This document shows positions 27,301 through 35,411 of a stretch of 64,000 nt of DNA, in pieces. A model generated the notes under the pieces. The model saw only the letters and a program-made list of their open reading frames with translations, did not search any database and was not told the DNA's origin. Both the position numbers and the translations under genes were made by a program. This DNA is from Candidatus Sulfopaludibacter sp. SbA3 (lineage in GTDB: Bacteria; Acidobacteriota; Terriglobia; Bryobacterales; Bryobacteraceae). Position 1 is the stretch's first letter. The number at the start of each line of letters is the position of its first letter. The stretch is taken from assembly GCA_945893365.1 (NCBI GenBank), contig CAMDED010000022.1, positions 1 through 64,000 on the forward strand. Reading direction: 5' to 3'.

Positions 27301-27798
27301 GCGATCGTGCAGGCGCCTTTCGAACTCCAACCGGGCTTCGTGTCCGTAAGAGTCGACTCGGGCGGCACGCCTCTGATCATCGACAATGTGCCTGTGCTTG
27401 CCTATCAACCGGGAATTCTGGAAACAGCCAGCGGCGGCCGCAAGTACGGAGTTGTCCGGAAAGCCGACCGCAGCTTCGCGTCGCCGTCGAACCCGGTTTT
27501 TAGGGGCGAGGTGATACGCGTGTTCGCGACGGGTCTAGGCCAAGTGACGCCTGCCGCCGGGACTGGACGAGCCGGCGTACCCGGCCAACTCGTGAGTGCG
27601 TCACTCATAGTGGGTGTGGACAACGCAGGCGCCAGCATCGTTAACGCGCAACTGGCCGTCAATCTGATTGGAGTCTACCAAGTGGACGTTGAAGTTCCGC
27701 AGGACGCATCTGCGGGCGTGAAGAACCTTGTCATCGCGGTTACTTCGCCGGACGGCAGCGTCGCGTTTTCACAGAGTACGCTTATCGCCATACAATAG
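24394..27798 (+). CDS. Secreted propeller/Ig-like/TIGR03437 protein, copy 1
   Basis: An 1134-residue exported protein. After a signal peptide (KTKTLALWSLLCLFAYTPASEA) comes a YVTN/YncE-type beta-propeller (about residues 25-370) with repeated blades such as TPDGRRLVVVGSVVSVIDTTTDLR and FTPDGTRGIALNS. Several Big_1-like immunoglobulin domains follow (about 385-890; for example LPLALRVLDANNLPLINVPVSFSSSSPG). The end is a TIGR03437 domain (from about 898, GVTPGGLVTITGRGLA). The ATG at 24394 has GAGG nearby and begins the signal peptide. It probably acts outside the cell or on its surface. The next gene is a close paralogue 59 bases downstream. Confidence 0.86.
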   Translation: MKTKTLALWSLLCLFAYTPASEARNVFVLPGGSGAAITTFTGEPFVASGTIAAAPTTFRVLAHPAGTKYYVLSKADTDTVLVMDATLGSVLRRISITGGATAATLTPDGRRLVVVGSVVSVIDTTTDLRLTFPTIDVGINPIDVAVSHDSSRAFILSSASNRVTTIDLFGNVQLGLTVAVPGVSTGITRGPNDLLYVSAQNRIFEIDGRTQSIRNEIPLNESPGKIAFTPDGTRGIALNSTSVTGSVLVIFDTATRTVTRLTNAQLPSVTLEKLVVAGNNRALGISAGSRTLYDIGLNPTSGSLATLGVIGGFVSVADVAVSGELPATSNGVAKFAYIATASTLTRVDLTTNAPSGQFALTPPPGGVAFAGPASTAAPSGFAQFNANQTFTVLQGPLPLALRVLDANNLPLINVPVSFSSSSPGLVIQGQTATTNGEGIASTTVLVSSTTGSGIVTATIGAGNLIATFSLLIAGGGAAGVPTTIESVGGNGQVVLQNGGKTNFPISILLRDGNGTPVPNSPVTWTLQGTGTGTLSDAQLQTDANGVATTYFIGGALTGGVSSSQRAIIVGNATLGKTLYVTTSSTLPAVTFLAPAGDNPRIVAQAGQTISGAVQIRLNQFVGNVGVRATANVALAATEPSANCTAEAGTVLSDFAGIAICDLKIGPRTGETDLTVNVGGYSETTIPLVVNPGPPGALRVIQGSNQAGFTGQPLPLALVAEVTDAVGNPLTGAAVEWEVVTPGTITLSNVFNRSSQGGRVSALATLGNTGGTYQVRVKIGTTATATFNLTVNIPFATLVKGGGDSQSAALNQPFASPVTVQVSDSTGRPVPGVPVAFNVASGSGSVVTSPSVSDAQGRASTLVRAGATAGPLTIIATSGSLSVTFDLTVLPPGPSLTASSFASATSGAAGVTPGGLVTITGRGLATDLQGTVNANPLLGPGFSTLAGLSVSFNGTPAPIFSITNLNGVESAIVQAPFELQPGFVSVRVDSGGTPLIIDNVPVLAYQPGILETASGGRKYGVVRKADRSFASPSNPVFRGEVIRVFATGLGQVTPAAGTGRAGVPGQLVSASLIVGVDNAGASIVNAQLAVNLIGVYQVDVEVPQDASAGVKNLVIAVTSPDGSVAFSQSTLIAIQ

Positions 27799-27857
27799 TG
27801 CGCCGCCGGACCCGCTGCTGCCCGTGGCAGTGGATCCGGTCGCCTTACTCGCATCCC

Positions 27858-30800
27858 ATGATCAAGACTCGTATCACCGTTGCCTTTCTCATTACCGCGG
27901 CGATGATGCACGGGCGCAATGTGCTTGTGCTTCCGAACGGCGCGGCGCGGCAACCCGTTGCCGTCTTCAAGGGCGATTCCCTCACTGCGGCTGGAACGTT
28001 CGTAGCCTCGTCGTCCGCATTCACCGCGTTCTCGAATCCAGCCGGCGCCAAGTACTACGTTGTGGGGCGCGAGGCAACGGAGACGCTAGTCGTAGTCGAT
28101 GGGACGTTTTCCAACAGGCTGAAGAGTTTCGATGTTGCCGGCGGCGCCCGAGCCGCGGCAATCACACCCGACGGACGCCGCATCCTTATACTCGGAAGCG
28201 GTCTTCACATCTTCGACACCGCCGAGGATCGGGAAATCGCCGTCGGCGTTCCTCAGGACTTGGGGGAGGATCCGGGCGAGCTTTCCGTGAGCCAGGACTC
28301 GCGCCGCGCCTACGTACTCAGCATCGCTTCGCGGCGCCTCACGGTAATCGATCTGGCCACCAACACAGTAGCAGGTAGCCTCCCGATACTCGGCACAACG
28401 ACTGGCGTAACCGTCGGCCCGAACGACCTTGTTTACGTTTCGGCACAGAATCGGATTTATGAGATTGACGGGCGCGCAGTCGCGTTGCGCGGAGAGATTC
28501 CGCTCAACGAGTTGCCAGGCAAAGTCGGCTTCACTCCGGATGGACGGGGGGTTGTGTCGAACAGGACGACGCTCACCGGCTCTGTCTTTGCGCTCTTCAA
28601 CCCGACAAATCGTACTGTCGGAAGGTTACCGAGCTTTTTTCTTCCGGGCGTGACGCTGGACCGAATGCATTCGGCCGGCAATAATCGTGTCTTTGCCGTG
28701 ACCGGCGGAAGTATTTACGAGATTACGCTAAACCCGGTGACCGCCGCGCTCTCGTCATTTACGTCCATCGGCGGTCAGGGCGCAGTCAACGATCTCGCAT
28801 TCTCCAATGAGATATCGACGCTGCCGAATGGCACGGTCTCCCGCTACCTCTACATCGCGCAAGGGCGCTCGCTGAACCGGATCGATCTCAGTCTGAATCA
28901 GTTGAGCGGCGCCGCTCAACTCGGATACGAAGGAGCTAGGCTAGCCTACGCGGGCCCAGTATCGACAAATCCAGTGGCTGGATTTCTAACTTACAACGTG
29001 AAGCAGACAGTGTCGCCAGGGGGAACATCCATTCCGCTTGTGGTGCGTCTGTACGACTCGGATGGCCAGCCCGTGTACAACGCTCCTGTTGTGTACACCG
29101 CCTCAGCCGCCGGTGTGACAATCCAAACGCCTTCCGCGACGACGAATGCCGACGGCTTCGCCCAAACCGTGCTGACCGTGCCGGCGGCTCCGGGATCGTT
29201 CACGGTGACAGCCGGCTTCGGGACGGGATTGACAACGCGATTCACGGTTAACATCGGAAATCCGGCCCAGGGAACCCCCTCCGTCATTGAAGTGGTTTCC
29301 GGAAACGGCCAATTGGCCGGCGCCGGCAGCGGAGCGCCTGAAGCGCTACGGGTAGCGGTTCGGGACGCGTTTGAGAACCCAATACCGGGCGCCGAAGTGC
29401 GGTGGAGCATGATCGGTCCCGGCCGGTTGAGCGCAGAGTCGGTTCTCACCGACGCCAACGGACAAGCCGCGGTGACATTCGCCGCGCCGGAGAATATCAA
29501 CCCGCTTTTTTTTATTGCGGGGTCGGTCAAGGCAACCGTCGCCGGCATCTCCGCCGATCTTTACGTAACCACCTTTTTCGTTTCGAATGTCCTACCGAAT
29601 ATTACGATCGTGACTCCAAACAACAACCCCCGAGGAATTACCGGGGTCGCCGGCCAAACTTTGACCGGCGCGCTCCAGGTGCGTGTAACCAGCCCGCTTG
29701 GACAGGCAATGCCGAACGTAAGCCTCCGCGCGGGTGCGGCTACCGACGCCACAAGTCAACTCTCCGCCGGCTGCGCGAACGAAAACGGAACTGCCCTCAC
29801 CGATAGCACCGGTCTTGCGTCGTGCGATCTTAAGCTCGGCGGACTCATCGGCAACAGCACGCTCAACGCCGCCGTCGGAAATGTATTCCCGGTCGCACCG
29901 GTAGGCCTGACCGTAACGGCTGGGGCGCCCACGCTCATTCGTATCCAGCGAGGAAATCAGCAATCGGGGCAGACCGGCCAGACTTTGGCCTCCGCGCTAC
30001 TGGCGACGGTTACCGATGAGTTCGGCAATGTCCTGCCCGGCACGCAGGTGCAATGGGAAGTCGTGACTCCAAACTCCATCACCCTGACGCAAGTTGTGAG
30101 TACGGCAAATTCCCAGGGCCAAGTCTCGGCGCTGCCGACGTTGGGGCCCTTCGCGGGAACCTATCAGGTCAAAGTAAGTACGGGCGGCGTCTCGGCCGTC
30201 TTCAGCCTGACCGTTACGACGACGTCCGCACAGATGACGAAGGTGTCCGGAGACAACCAAACGGCCTCGCAGAATCAACCCTTCCTGCAACCTCTGCGAG
30301 TCCGTGTGATTGATGGCACGGGCCGTTCGGTACCTGGCGTGCCAGTCGCATTTGTAGTCTCGACCGGACGCGCGACGCTTGAATCCACGTCGGGAACCAC
30401 GGACGCGGACGGCAACGCTTCGACTACAGTCCGCGCGGGCGATGCTTCAGGCACCGTGACCATCGCGGCCTTCGCCCAGAATCTCTCCACTGCTTTCACG
30501 CTGACCGTGCGCGTGCGGGGGCCGGTGATCGTGGCGAGCGGCATCGTGAACGCGGCGAGTCTTCAGCCCGGCGTAACGCCCGGCGCCATCGTCACCATTC
30601 GCGGCACGGACATCGCCACCGGAATCGATGGTACTGTTTCTACTAACCCCGGCTCGCCGCTGCCCACGATTCTCGCCGGCGTTACCGTACGATTCGGATT
30701 CATCTTCGCGCCCATTCTCTCGATTTCAAACGTGAATGGGCAGGAGTCGATCACGGTGCAGGCCCCGTTTGAACTACAGCCCGGCGTGACTCCCGTCACG

Positions 30801-31250
30801 ATCGACGTCAGCGGCTTTTCAACGACGGTAAGCACAGCCGTGCTGCCGTATCAACCGGGCGTCTTTGAAACCGTTGCTTCGGACGGAAAACGCTACGCTA
30901 CCTTGTTTCGCTCCGACGGCACAGCCGTTACGCCCGGGAATCCCGCCCGGCGCGGAGAAACGCTCCGGTTGCACGCAACGGGACTTGGACAGGTTTCGCC
31001 CTCGACGGGCACGAACCGGCCCGGCGTGCCCGGCCAGAGGGTGATCGCCCAACTCATCGTGGGCGTGAACGATGAGGGAGTTGTCCTGGTGAACGCGGAA
31101 TACGCGCCACGCAATATCGGGCTTTATTACGTGGACTTTCAGGTTCCCGAGCAAACCGCTTCCGGCGCCGAAATACACTTGGCGCTGGCGCTCGTGCAAC
31201 CCGACGGAAGCGCGATTTTTGCCAATACCGCGCGAATTCCGATCGAGTAG
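27858..31250 (+). CDS. Secreted propeller/Ig-like/TIGR03437 protein, copy 2
   Basis: This 1130-residue protein has the same domain order and nearly the same length as the gene before it. It has a short signal (IKTRITVAFLITAAMMHG), a YVTN-type propeller (opening RNVLVLPNGAARQPVAVFKG, against RNVFVLPGGSGAAITTFTG in copy 1), Big_1-like domains and a TIGR03437 end from about residue 894 (LQPGVTPGAIVTIRGTDIA). The shared phrases along the whole length (GPNDLVYVSAQNRIYEIDGR, LGQVSPSTGTNRPGVPGQ) show a tandem duplication that has since diverged. The ATG at 27858 begins the signal. Only 59 bases separate the two genes, so they are probably cotranscribed. Confidence 0.86.
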   Translation: MIKTRITVAFLITAAMMHGRNVLVLPNGAARQPVAVFKGDSLTAAGTFVASSSAFTAFSNPAGAKYYVVGREATETLVVVDGTFSNRLKSFDVAGGARAAAITPDGRRILILGSGLHIFDTAEDREIAVGVPQDLGEDPGELSVSQDSRRAYVLSIASRRLTVIDLATNTVAGSLPILGTTTGVTVGPNDLVYVSAQNRIYEIDGRAVALRGEIPLNELPGKVGFTPDGRGVVSNRTTLTGSVFALFNPTNRTVGRLPSFFLPGVTLDRMHSAGNNRVFAVTGGSIYEITLNPVTAALSSFTSIGGQGAVNDLAFSNEISTLPNGTVSRYLYIAQGRSLNRIDLSLNQLSGAAQLGYEGARLAYAGPVSTNPVAGFLTYNVKQTVSPGGTSIPLVVRLYDSDGQPVYNAPVVYTASAAGVTIQTPSATTNADGFAQTVLTVPAAPGSFTVTAGFGTGLTTRFTVNIGNPAQGTPSVIEVVSGNGQLAGAGSGAPEALRVAVRDAFENPIPGAEVRWSMIGPGRLSAESVLTDANGQAAVTFAAPENINPLFFIAGSVKATVAGISADLYVTTFFVSNVLPNITIVTPNNNPRGITGVAGQTLTGALQVRVTSPLGQAMPNVSLRAGAATDATSQLSAGCANENGTALTDSTGLASCDLKLGGLIGNSTLNAAVGNVFPVAPVGLTVTAGAPTLIRIQRGNQQSGQTGQTLASALLATVTDEFGNVLPGTQVQWEVVTPNSITLTQVVSTANSQGQVSALPTLGPFAGTYQVKVSTGGVSAVFSLTVTTTSAQMTKVSGDNQTASQNQPFLQPLRVRVIDGTGRSVPGVPVAFVVSTGRATLESTSGTTDADGNASTTVRAGDASGTVTIAAFAQNLSTAFTLTVRVRGPVIVASGIVNAASLQPGVTPGAIVTIRGTDIATGIDGTVSTNPGSPLPTILAGVTVRFGFIFAPILSISNVNGQESITVQAPFELQPGVTPVTIDVSGFSTTVSTAVLPYQPGVFETVASDGKRYATLFRSDGTAVTPGNPARRGETLRLHATGLGQVSPSTGTNRPGVPGQRVIAQLIVGVNDEGVVLVNAEYAPRNIGLYYVDFQVPEQTASGAEIHLALALVQPDGSAIFANTARIPIE

Positions 31251-31276
31251 CCGCAAGCGGGCACAACACCGCATCG

Positions 31277-31348
31277 GCCAGCGGTACGCGCCAGCCGCAA
31301 TCGTCAGCGGCATACGCCAGCGGCAACCCGCCAGCCGCGCCCGCCAGC
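31277..31348. repeat. Degenerate 13-bp tandem repeat
   Basis: About five and a half copies of a 13- to 14-base unit with consensus GCCAGC(G/C)GCAAYC run head to tail, each opening GCCAGC or GTCAGC. The array fills most of the 111-base gap between the second propeller protein and the TIGR00300 gene, and ends directly before TAAAAT, a possible -10 box for the latter. Confidence 0.7.
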
Positions 31349-31361
31349 TAAAATAGAGCTT

Positions 31362-32594
31362 ATGACTCCCCAAACCGCCCTGCCCTTCCAGGAAGTCGTC
31401 GAAGCGGCCGGACACCTGATCGACTCCCATGTCATGGAGGAGATCTTCGACAAGGTCGTCGAATATAACGCGCGCTTCGAAGTGGAGCAGTTCCGAATCG
31501 GCCGCACCAACACCGATTCTTCCTATCTGCGCCTCAAGGTTGAAGCGCCGACCGCCGAGTTGATGGAGCATCTGCTGCAGCAGTTGCTGGGACTCGGTTG
31601 CGCGCCGGTCGATTCGGGCGACGCGCAGCTGAAGGAAGTCGAACGCGACCGCTGCGCCCCGGAAGATTTCTATTCCACCACCAACCACCGCACGCAGGTG
31701 CGCCATAACCAGCAATGGCTCGAGGTGGAGGATCAGCGCATGGACGCGATGGTCGTGGTGGGTGAGGGCCGGGCGTTTTGCCGGCGTCTGCGCGACCTCA
31801 AATCCGGCGACCACATCGTTGTGGGTCTGCGCGGCATCCGCGTGTTGCCTGAAGCGAAGGAGCGCGACCGGCAGTCGTTCGCCTTCATGTCAAACGGAAT
31901 CTCCTCGGAGCGGCAGGTGGACACGGCCGTCCGCCAGACCGCGGCTCTGGTTGAGCAGGCGATCGAGCAGGGGCAGAAGGTAATCGTGGTAGCGGGGCCG
32001 GTCGTGGTCCACACCGGAGGCGCGCGCGGTCTGGCCGATCTCATTCGCAACGGCTACGTAAGCGCGTTGCTGAGCGGGAATGCGTTGGGCGTGCATGATA
32101 TCGAGGCGGCGCTCTTCGGCACATCCCTCGGCGTACGAGCATCCGACGGACGGCAGGAAGAGCACGGGCATCGCAACCACATGCGCGCCATCAACGCCAT
32201 CCATCACGCGGGCAGCGTACACGGAGCTGTGGAGAGCGGACGCCTGCAATCGGGAGTGATGTTCGAGTGCGTCATGAACAACGTGCCGTTCGTGCTTGCA
32301 GGGAGTCTGCGCGACGATGGTCCGCTGCCCGACACGATTACCGACATGAACGAAGCCCAGGACGCTTATGCCGGGCATCTGAAAGGGGCCGGCCTGGTGC
32401 TGTGTCTGGGGTCGATGCTGCACGCCATCGCGACGGGTAACATGCTGCCGAGCTGGGTGAAGATCGTCTGCGTCGATATCAACCCCGCCGTCGCCACCAA
32501 GGTAAGCGACCGTGGAACCGGCCAATGCGTGGGCGTCGTCACCGACGTCGGTCTGTTTCTCGACATGCTTTCGCGAATGCTGGTGAAGAAGTGA
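31362..32594 (+). CDS. TIGR00300 family (LOR/SDH-like) protein
   Basis: A 410-residue protein I assign to the TIGR00300 family. Homologues form the C-terminal part of cyanobacterial AgrE/ArgZ and are described in archaea as an unusual ornithine cyclodeaminase that uses a nickel-pincer nucleotide. It has an N-terminal ACT-like region (FEVEQFRIGRTNTDSSYLRLKVEAP), a glycine-rich core (VIVVAGPVVVHTGGARGLADLIRNGYVSALLSGNALGVHDIE) and GSMLHAIATGNMLPSWVKIVCVDINPAVATKV. The likely role is ornithine to proline conversion, an assignment from family knowledge. Its stop overlaps the queF start in GTGA, implying coupled translation. Confidence 0.8.
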   Translation: MTPQTALPFQEVVEAAGHLIDSHVMEEIFDKVVEYNARFEVEQFRIGRTNTDSSYLRLKVEAPTAELMEHLLQQLLGLGCAPVDSGDAQLKEVERDRCAPEDFYSTTNHRTQVRHNQQWLEVEDQRMDAMVVVGEGRAFCRRLRDLKSGDHIVVGLRGIRVLPEAKERDRQSFAFMSNGISSERQVDTAVRQTAALVEQAIEQGQKVIVVAGPVVVHTGGARGLADLIRNGYVSALLSGNALGVHDIEAALFGTSLGVRASDGRQEEHGHRNHMRAINAIHHAGSVHGAVESGRLQSGVMFECVMNNVPFVLAGSLRDDGPLPDTITDMNEAQDAYAGHLKGAGLVLCLGSMLHAIATGNMLPSWVKIVCVDINPAVATKVSDRGTGQCVGVVTDVGLFLDMLSRMLVKK

Positions 32595-33001
32595 AGAGAG
32601 CCTACTCGGACGCGCACGCGGAGGCTGGGATCGCAACGCCGCTGCCTGAAATTGAAACGTGGCCGAATCAGTTTCCGGGCTATGAGATCGAGATCGTCAT
32701 ACCGGAGTTTACCTCGGTGTGTCCCAAGACCGGGTTGCCGGATTTCGGCCGCATCACGCTGCGCTACACGCCAAACAAGCACTGTCTTGAGCTGAAATCG
32801 TTGAAGCTCTACGTGCTCGCTTACCGGGATTTGGGCATCTTCTACGAGAACGTGGTGAACCGCTTTCTGCGGGACGTGGTCGCCGCAACTAAGCCGGTGA
32901 GCGCAAACGTAACCGGAGAGTTCACTCCGCGGGGCGGGCTACACTCGAAAGTGACGGCAGCCTACACGGCGCGGAAGGGGAGCGGAAAGCGTGGGCGTTG
33001 A
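32591..33001 (+). CDS. queF: NADPH-dependent preQ0 reductase
   Basis: A 136-residue unimodular QueF, which reduces the nitrile preQ0 to preQ1 in queuosine tRNA modification. The thioimide-forming cysteine is Cys44 in SVCPKTGLPDFG, with the proton donor Asp51 seven residues on, the same spacing as Cys55/Asp62 of Bacillus subtilis QueF. The substrate-binding motif reads ELKSLKLYVLAYRD, then IFYENVVNRFLRD. The GTG start overlaps the preceding stop by four bases, and the gene overlaps the next by eleven. No other queuosine genes are in the window. Confidence 0.92.
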   Translation: MKRAYSDAHAEAGIATPLPEIETWPNQFPGYEIEIVIPEFTSVCPKTGLPDFGRITLRYTPNKHCLELKSLKLYVLAYRDLGIFYENVVNRFLRDVVAATKPVSANVTGEFTPRGGLHSKVTAAYTARKGSGKRGR

Positions 33002-34469
33002 GGACGGCGGGGGAATCCGCACCGAAGAGTTGGCGTCGGTGATTCAGGAGATTCGCAGCCGTGTTCGCGCGCGGCACCCGGAGACCTCGATCGCGCCGTA
33101 CGCGATTCCGCTCCCGGACCTGATGCCGCTGCTGCATGCCAGGGATGCCGCTGAAGCCAAGGCGTCCGCCATAGGAAGCGTGAACCCCCGCGCGGGCGGC
33201 GCGCTGAACGCCATCATCCAGTTGGTGAAGAAGGCGGTGGCGCGCGCGCTCGACTGGCATGTGCGGGAGCAGGTGGAGTTCAACCGCAACACCATCCTGT
33301 GCGTTCAAGCGACGCTCGAAGCGCTCGGCGAGATGAACCACACGCTCGCCCTGCTCGCGGACCGGATGAACAGTGAGATTGAGTCCGCGCGCCGCGAACG
33401 CGACGACGCGCGGGCCAAGTCGATAGCGCTTCTTGCGGAGTTCGAGCGCTCCATCGCTCCGCTTCGCGGCGAGATCCGGGAACTGAAGGACATCCGTCTA
33501 CATTGGACGGAATGGCGCCAGTCCTGGGAGCGGAAACTCGCCATTAACGAGATACAGTTCCTGAGGAGCGTCGCGGACCTGCAGGGAGCGTTTCAGCATC
33601 GGGCTACTCTGATGGAGGCGAACTTCAGGGACATCGTAAAGAGTCAGCACGCCGACTATCTGGCGGCGCTCGACCGCTCAGGCGATGCGTTGCAGAAACT
33701 GCTGTGGGGCGAGATTGCGAAATCGCGCGCCGACTTCGAGAAACTCATTCACCTGGAGCTGCGGCTGATCCGGCAACGGAGCGCCGCCGCCGTGACTTCC
33801 GCTCCTACCGTTGCGCTTCCGAGCGCGCCGCATGAAGCTTTCGACTACGGCCGATTCGCCGAAAGGTTTCGGGGCGGGGAAGAGTACGTCAGGGAGCGGC
33901 AGAAATTCTATGTGCCGCACTTCGCGGCGTGCGGAGAGGTTCTCGACATCGGCTGCGGCCGGGGAGAGTTCCTGGAGCTCATGCGCGAGGCAGGCGTACC
34001 GGCGCGCGGTATCGACTTGAGCGGCGAATCGGTGGCGGTATGCCTGGGCAAGGGACTCGACGCCACGCAAGACGACTTGTTTACGCATCTCGCAAGCCTG
34101 CCGGACGGGAGCCTCGACGGCATCTTCAGTTCTCAAGTGGTGGAGCACATCGAACCGGACCGGCTGCCGGAGATGATCCGTCTGGCCGCGGCGAAGCTTG
34201 CGCGCGGCGGCGTGCTGGCGCTCGAAACGCCGAATCCCGGCTGTCTCGCGATATTCGCGACCCATTTTTACCTCGATCCGACGCATCACAGGCCGATTCC
34301 CCACGCCCTGCTTTCGTTCTACATGGAGGAATTCGGTCTAGGCGGCGTGGAAGTGCACACCCTGTCACCCGCGGTCGAGTCGATGCCGTCTCTCGCCGGG
34401 TTGCCTGAAGATTTCCGGGAGGCCTTTTTCGGCGGTCTCGATTACGCCATTATCGGCAGGAAGCTGTGA
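32991..34469 (+). CDS. SAM methyltransferase with coiled-coil N-terminus
   Basis: A 492-residue protein starting at GTG inside the end of queF. Residues 1-290 are mostly helical and highly charged (NSEIESARRERDDARAKSIALLAEFE and similar), predicted as coiled coil. Residues about 300-492 are a class I SAM-dependent methyltransferase: motif I is VLDIGCGRGEFLELM, the acidic residue ending strand 2 is in GIDLS, and a later motif is GIFSSQVVEHI. ALETPNPGC and FYLDPTHHRP are typical of methyltransferases in polysaccharide loci, including chain-terminating enzymes with coiled-coil rulers. I infer a glycan or lipid target, without direct evidence. Confidence 0.83.
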   Translation: MGVEDGGGIRTEELASVIQEIRSRVRARHPETSIAPYAIPLPDLMPLLHARDAAEAKASAIGSVNPRAGGALNAIIQLVKKAVARALDWHVREQVEFNRNTILCVQATLEALGEMNHTLALLADRMNSEIESARRERDDARAKSIALLAEFERSIAPLRGEIRELKDIRLHWTEWRQSWERKLAINEIQFLRSVADLQGAFQHRATLMEANFRDIVKSQHADYLAALDRSGDALQKLLWGEIAKSRADFEKLIHLELRLIRQRSAAAVTSAPTVALPSAPHEAFDYGRFAERFRGGEEYVRERQKFYVPHFAACGEVLDIGCGRGEFLELMREAGVPARGIDLSGESVAVCLGKGLDATQDDLFTHLASLPDGSLDGIFSSQVVEHIEPDRLPEMIRLAAAKLARGGVLALETPNPGCLAIFATHFYLDPTHHRPIPHALLSFYMEEFGLGGVEVHTLSPAVESMPSLAGLPEDFREAFFGGLDYAIIGRKL

Positions 34470-34490
34470 TGCCGGCTTGGGCTCGTACTG

Positions 34491-35411
34491 TTACGCCACC
34501 CTCCGCTTGCGAACTTCGTCGAGCGTCACCGCCAGAATGATCACCGCTCCGATGATCGCCTGCTGCAAGTATGGCGAGACGCCCAGCAGGTCGCTGCCGT
34601 TCGACAGCAATCCCATGATGAACGCGCCGATCAGCGTACCGACGACGCTGCCCTCCCCGCCGTGCAGGCTGCCTCCGCCGATCACCACCGCCGCAATCGC
34701 CTGCAACTCGTAGCCCTGGCCGGCCGTCGGCTGTCCGGTCATCAATCGCGACGCTTCGATCATCCCCGCAAGGCCCGTCAGCATTCCGCCGATCGCGTAC
34801 ACCGCCGTCGTGTGGAACGCCACCGGAATGCCCGCGTACACAGCCGCTTCGGGATTGCTGCCGATCGCGAATGCGTAACGGCCGAGGCGCGTGTGCTCGA
34901 GCGTGAAGTGCGTCAGAGCCGCGCACGCCACCAGAATCCATAGCACGAACGGCACGCCAAGCACGGTGCCCTCGCCCAGAAAGGAGAAACGCTGAGGAAT
35001 CCGGTGCACCGGGAGCCCGTTCGAAATGATTAACGTGACGCCGCGAATGATCCCCAGCGTGCCAAGCGTCACGATGAAGGGCGCGATTCCAAGGCGCGTC
35101 GTAAGGAAGCCGTTCGCGAAACCGCAAGCCAGTCCCACTAGGACGCCGATCGCGATGCCGGCTGGAATCGGCATGCCCTTTTCCATCGACATCGTGCCAA
35201 GCAGTCCACCCATCGCGAGAATTGCGCCAACGGAGAGATCGATGCCGCCGGCGATGATGATCATCGTCATCCCGAGCGCCATGATGTTGATCACGGCCGT
35301 CTGCCGCACGACGCTCGAAAGGTTCGTGTTCGTCAGGAAATGCGGCGACGCGATGGCGAGCGCGATAAACAGGATGGTCAGACTCAGAAACGGCAGCAGC
35401 CGCTGCATCAT
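34491..35411 (-). CDS. Sugar ABC transporter permease (RbsC-like)
   Basis: A 306-residue inner-membrane permease of the ribose/autoinducer-2 (BPD_transp_2) class. It has about eight to ten hydrophobic segments, the conserved VINIMALGMTMIIIAGGIDLSVGAILAM near residues 40-68, and YELQAIAAVVIGGGSLHGGEGSVVGTLIGAF near 230-260. The start overlaps the ATPase stop by four bases (ATGA). It is the last gene of a four-gene minus-strand operon. With the ATPase it should import a monosaccharide, but no periplasmic binding protein is in the operon or elsewhere in the window. Confidence 0.93.
   Translation of the reverse strand: MMQRLLPFLSLTILFIALAIASPHFLTNTNLSSVVRQTAVINIMALGMTMIIIAGGIDLSVGAILAMGGLLGTMSMEKGMPIPAGIAIGVLVGLACGFANGFLTTRLGIAPFIVTLGTLGIIRGVTLIISNGLPVHRIPQRFSFLGEGTVLGVPFVLWILVACAALTHFTLEHTRLGRYAFAIGSNPEAAVYAGIPVAFHTTAVYAIGGMLTGLAGMIEASRLMTGQPTAGQGYELQAIAAVVIGGGSLHGGEGSVVGTLIGAFIMGLLSNGSDLLGVSPYLQQAIIGAVIILAVTLDEVRKRRVA

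Noticed and set aside
30819-31814. 331-residue minus-strand frame spanning two genes
   Set aside because: It crosses the end of the second propeller gene and the start of the TIGR00300 gene, both well supported on the plus strand.
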